Source of the DNA: Pseudomonadota bacterium
GTDB lineage: Bacteria; Myxococcota_A; Polyangia; Fen-1088
Assembly: GCA_017881285.1 (NCBI GenBank)
Contig: JADGRD010000232.1
Location: 1-6,139, forward strand
Direction: 5' to 3'
Length of the DNA stretch: 6,139 nt
In this document: piece by piece, positions 4,100 to 6,139 of the stretch
Position numbering within the stretch: position 1 is the first letter of the stretch
How the letters are laid out: the number at the start of each line of letters is the position of its first letter
Notes under the pieces: model-generated
Databases searched by the model: none
Told to the model about the DNA's origin: nothing
The model's input: only the letters and a program-made list of their open reading frames with translations
Translations under genes and position numbers: made by a program

Positions 4100-6139
4100 C
4101 TACTGCACCCTCAACAGGGAAGCCGATTCACCCAGCTTCTTGCCCTGTGAATCCACGACGGACAGCTTGTAGCTTCCCGCTGTCGTGGGAACCCCAATCG
4201 CGATTGCGTCTCCCGCGGCCTTCGTCATGGTGGCGCCTTCGGCAAAAGTCGTCGTACCGGCGGGGGCGAACCAAACCGTGTTCGAGGCGCTGCCGCTGCT
4301 CCTAATGGTGAGCGTGGCGGTCCCCTTCGGCGCAGCGCAACTTGCGGGGAACACATAGTCCTGGATGGGCAGCACCGTGCTCGGTATGGCATTCCGATAC
4401 TGGTCTTCAATTCCCGACTTCACGCAGAAGCCATACTGTGCCAGGGGCCACACGGCGTCGGCAACCACAATAGGCGTGTCGATCTTGCTACTCGGCGGGT
4501 TGGCTCCCATCTTATTGACGGTTGCGTACGTCCTGAGAATAGTCAGGTCGTGCTTGTCGCCGAAGTCCTCGCAATTGATCGTGTACGTGACGCCCTTGTC
4601 GATGTCGAGAACGCTGTCGTTCTCCGTGATGTACGCGCTCCCCTCGTCATTATGCAGACCATACGTGGGCCCTGACGAGTTGTTCGGAATCCCTTTGACG
4701 TAATTCTCGTTGATGACCGTTCCTGGATTCTGGCCAATGGTGTAGACCGCCCCGCTATCATGCAATCGGGTCATCATGTTGGTGAACCGGTTGTTGTTAC
4801 AGCTGTTGTTCTTGGCCGTGGTGGAGTCCTTGAAGTTCTTCCATCCCCAGCCCAAGTTGATGCCGTTGTAGGCACAAGTGTGGATGTGATTGTGCGTGAA
4901 GGTTAGCGTATCCGTAAAGAACGCCGTGACTCCCGCGTGCCCGCCGAACCCGCGCAGCGTGGCTACGTTGTACACGAGGTTGTTGCTGACCGTGATCTTG
5001 GTGCAAATACCTTCTATCCCTTTGGCGTACTTCGCGTGCGTTCCTCCGTCCCCCAGATAGACATGCTGCGGGTGACCAATCGTGATGCCGCTTCCCGCAA
5101 TGTCGGAGATGGAATTGCCGATGACGTTGGAATTGATCACGTCGTTGATCATCGAGATTCCGTCATCACCGCTGTGCTTGACCACGTTGCCCACGATGTC
5201 GATCGAATCGGCGCTGTTGACGTTGATTGCCGAGGGTAGCGTGTCGATGATCTCGTACTTCCAGTAATGGTAATCGCCAGTACCGTAGGCGATGTAGACC
5301 GTATCTCCTTGGACGCTCGATTTGCCGTAGGAAGTTCCGACTTTGTAAAGGTTGTAGTCCGTGTTGGCGAAGGTGATGCCTTGGATCGTGATGTTCTTGA
5401 CCCGGCTCGAATTCGAGGTTCCGCCGATCACCAGCAGCTGCTCCGTCACCGGCACCTCCACGTCCGCGGTGCTCATATCCTCACCCGAGCGCGGATAATA
5501 GTAGAGCGTCCCGGCGGACTTATCGAAGTAGAAGTGCCCCGCCGACGTCAGCCAGGCTTGCACGTTGAAGATTTCGTGAGAGCCGGTGGCGACGAAGGCG
5601 GCGCCCCAGCCTGGCAGCTGGGCGATGGCCCCATAGGGCTGCTGCAGCATCAGCGCCCGATTGCTGCCGGAAGTGACCACATCCCTGGTGCACACGATGT
5701 TCTCGTTCCACGTGCTTTGGTTGACTATCTCGAGGTCGTCCTTGTTGCTGGTGATGTCCGGCACATCCGAGGTGCTGTACGTGACCCCGTCGCTGCCGCT
5801 GCCACTGGCCCACGCCCAGTCGGCCTGTCCGGTGGTAACGGAGTAAGTCCCGGTCCCACCTTTGGCAGAGACGGTCTTGCTGGTCATGAGGGCTCGCTGG
5901 TCGTTCACGTAGAGGTTCCGCAACTTTGTCGTGCGGGCGAGCGTAGCCTTGTAGACGCCGCCGCTGCTTGCGGTCCACCCCGTGACCTTCTGGGCACCGT
6001 TGATCACAGGTGTCTCACCGGGGTAGGCCTGATAGTAGATTCGGTGGTTGCCCGTGCCTGAATCCTTGACTGCAAAGGTTAGGGGGCTGGTGATCCGGTA
6101 GTCGCCGCCTCGCAGATAGACGTAGATGTCGCCGGTCAT
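4100..6139 (-). CDS. Secreted-type right-handed parallel beta-helix protein, probable polysaccharide-active enzyme (5' end outside window)
   Basis: The frame fills the right end of the window and ends at TAG 4100-4102, giving 679 visible residues. The Met at 6139 is probably internal: the next residues (GDIYVYLRGGDYRITSPL) form a motif that normally follows a signal peptide and the first beta-helix strands. Residues 30-55 (RIYYQAYPGETPVINGA, VTGW) and 203-230 (FYFDKSAGTLYYYPRSGEDM) are hallmarks of large beta-helix enzymes. Residues about 245-545 show repeated Asn-rich coil turns (VKNITIQGITFANT, SIDIVGNVVKHSGDDGISM, LTFTHNHIHTCAYNGINLGW, HDSGAVYTIGQNPGTVINEN, LHNDEGSAYITEN). The NGINLGWGW, DSGAVYTIGQNPGTVI and HNDEGS motifs recall GH141-like proteins (founders cleave fucoside in rhamnogalacturonan II, or xylan), but I cannot confirm that family or name catalytic residues. 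Residues about 603-679 form a separate beta-rich domain (TLTIRSSGSASNTVWFAPAG to LLRVQ) of Ig-like look. It is probably exported, like its neighbour, and could be cotranscribed with GH2 downstream. Confidence 0.85.
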   Translation of the reverse strand: MTGDIYVYLRGGDYRITSPLTFAVKDSGTGNHRIYYQAYPGETPVINGAQKVTGWTASSGGVYKATLARTTKLRNLYVNDQRALMTSKTVSAKGGTGTYSVTTGQADWAWASGSGSDGVTYSTSDVPDITSNKDDLEIVNQSTWNENIVCTRDVVTSGSNRALMLQQPYGAIAQLPGWGAAFVATGSHEIFNVQAWLTSAGHFYFDKSAGTLYYYPRSGEDMSTADVEVPVTEQLLVIGGTSNSSRVKNITIQGITFANTDYNLYKVGTSYGKSSVQGDTVYIAYGTGDYHYWKYEIIDTLPSAINVNSADSIDIVGNVVKHSGDDGISMINDVINSNVIGNSISDIAGSGITIGHPQHVYLGDGGTHAKYAKGIEGICTKITVSNNLVYNVATLRGFGGHAGVTAFFTDTLTFTHNHIHTCAYNGINLGWGWKNFKDSTTAKNNSCNNNRFTNMMTRLHDSGAVYTIGQNPGTVINENYVKGIPNNSSGPTYGLHNDEGSAYITENDSVLDIDKGVTYTINCEDFGDKHDLTILRTYATVNKMGANPPSSKIDTPIVVADAVWPLAQYGFCVKSGIEDQYRNAIPSTVLPIQDYVFPASCAAPKGTATLTIRSSGSASNTVWFAPAGTTTFAEGATMTKAAGDAIAIGVPTTAGSYKLSVVDSQGKKLGESASLLRVQ

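Noticed and set aside
5267..6061. Plus-strand open frame of 264 codons opposite the beta-helix gene
   Set aside because: The minus-strand frame carries clear beta-helix motifs over the same bases, while the plus-strand translation is Val/Arg/Asp-rich without any recognisable motif.

Overview
The window is GC-rich DNA carrying secreted carbohydrate-active enzymes and little else. The style suggests a Polyangiales-type myxobacterium (Myxococcota; Sorangium/Polyangium relatives). The clues are high GC, a GTG start behind a strong Shine-Dalgarno sequence, and a lipoprotein glycosidase tethered by a long Gly/Thr/Ser-rich linker of the kind common in extracellular proteins of that group. This placement is an inference from composition and protein style, not a proof.

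Layout from left to right. Bases 1-441 (+) are the 3' end of a GH54 alpha-L-arabinofuranosidase, with both expected catalytic carboxylates present and the protein stopping right after the catalytic domain. Bases 442-857 hold no intact gene, but they contain a decayed C-terminal piece of a CE1/PHB-depolymerase-like esterase (feruloyl or acetyl-xylan esterase type), split over two frames. Bases 858-3677 (-) encode a complete GH2 beta-galactosidase-type lipoprotein of 939 residues. A start further upstream is possible by frame alone, but the GTG at 3677 is clearly better supported. Bases 3678-4099 are a 422-base gap with no recognisable gene. Bases 4100-6139 (-) are the C-terminal 679 residues of a large right-handed parallel beta-helix protein of the carbohydrate-active type (possibly GH141-related) with a small C-terminal beta-sandwich-like domain; its 5' end lies beyond the window.

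Together the genes look like part of a locus for stripping side chains from plant cell-wall polysaccharide: GH54 removes arabinofuranose, the former esterase would have removed ester groups, GH2 most likely removes beta-galactose, and the beta-helix enzyme probably acts on a pectin- or xylan-like glycan. On the minus strand the order of transcription is beta-helix gene, then GH2 gene; the GH54 gene converges on them. I see no RNA genes, no CRISPR array and no intact or recognisable mobile element. No wholly new system is evident. The points most worth checking are the esterase remnant, the long lipoprotein tether, the GH2 start and the exact family of the beta-helix protein.
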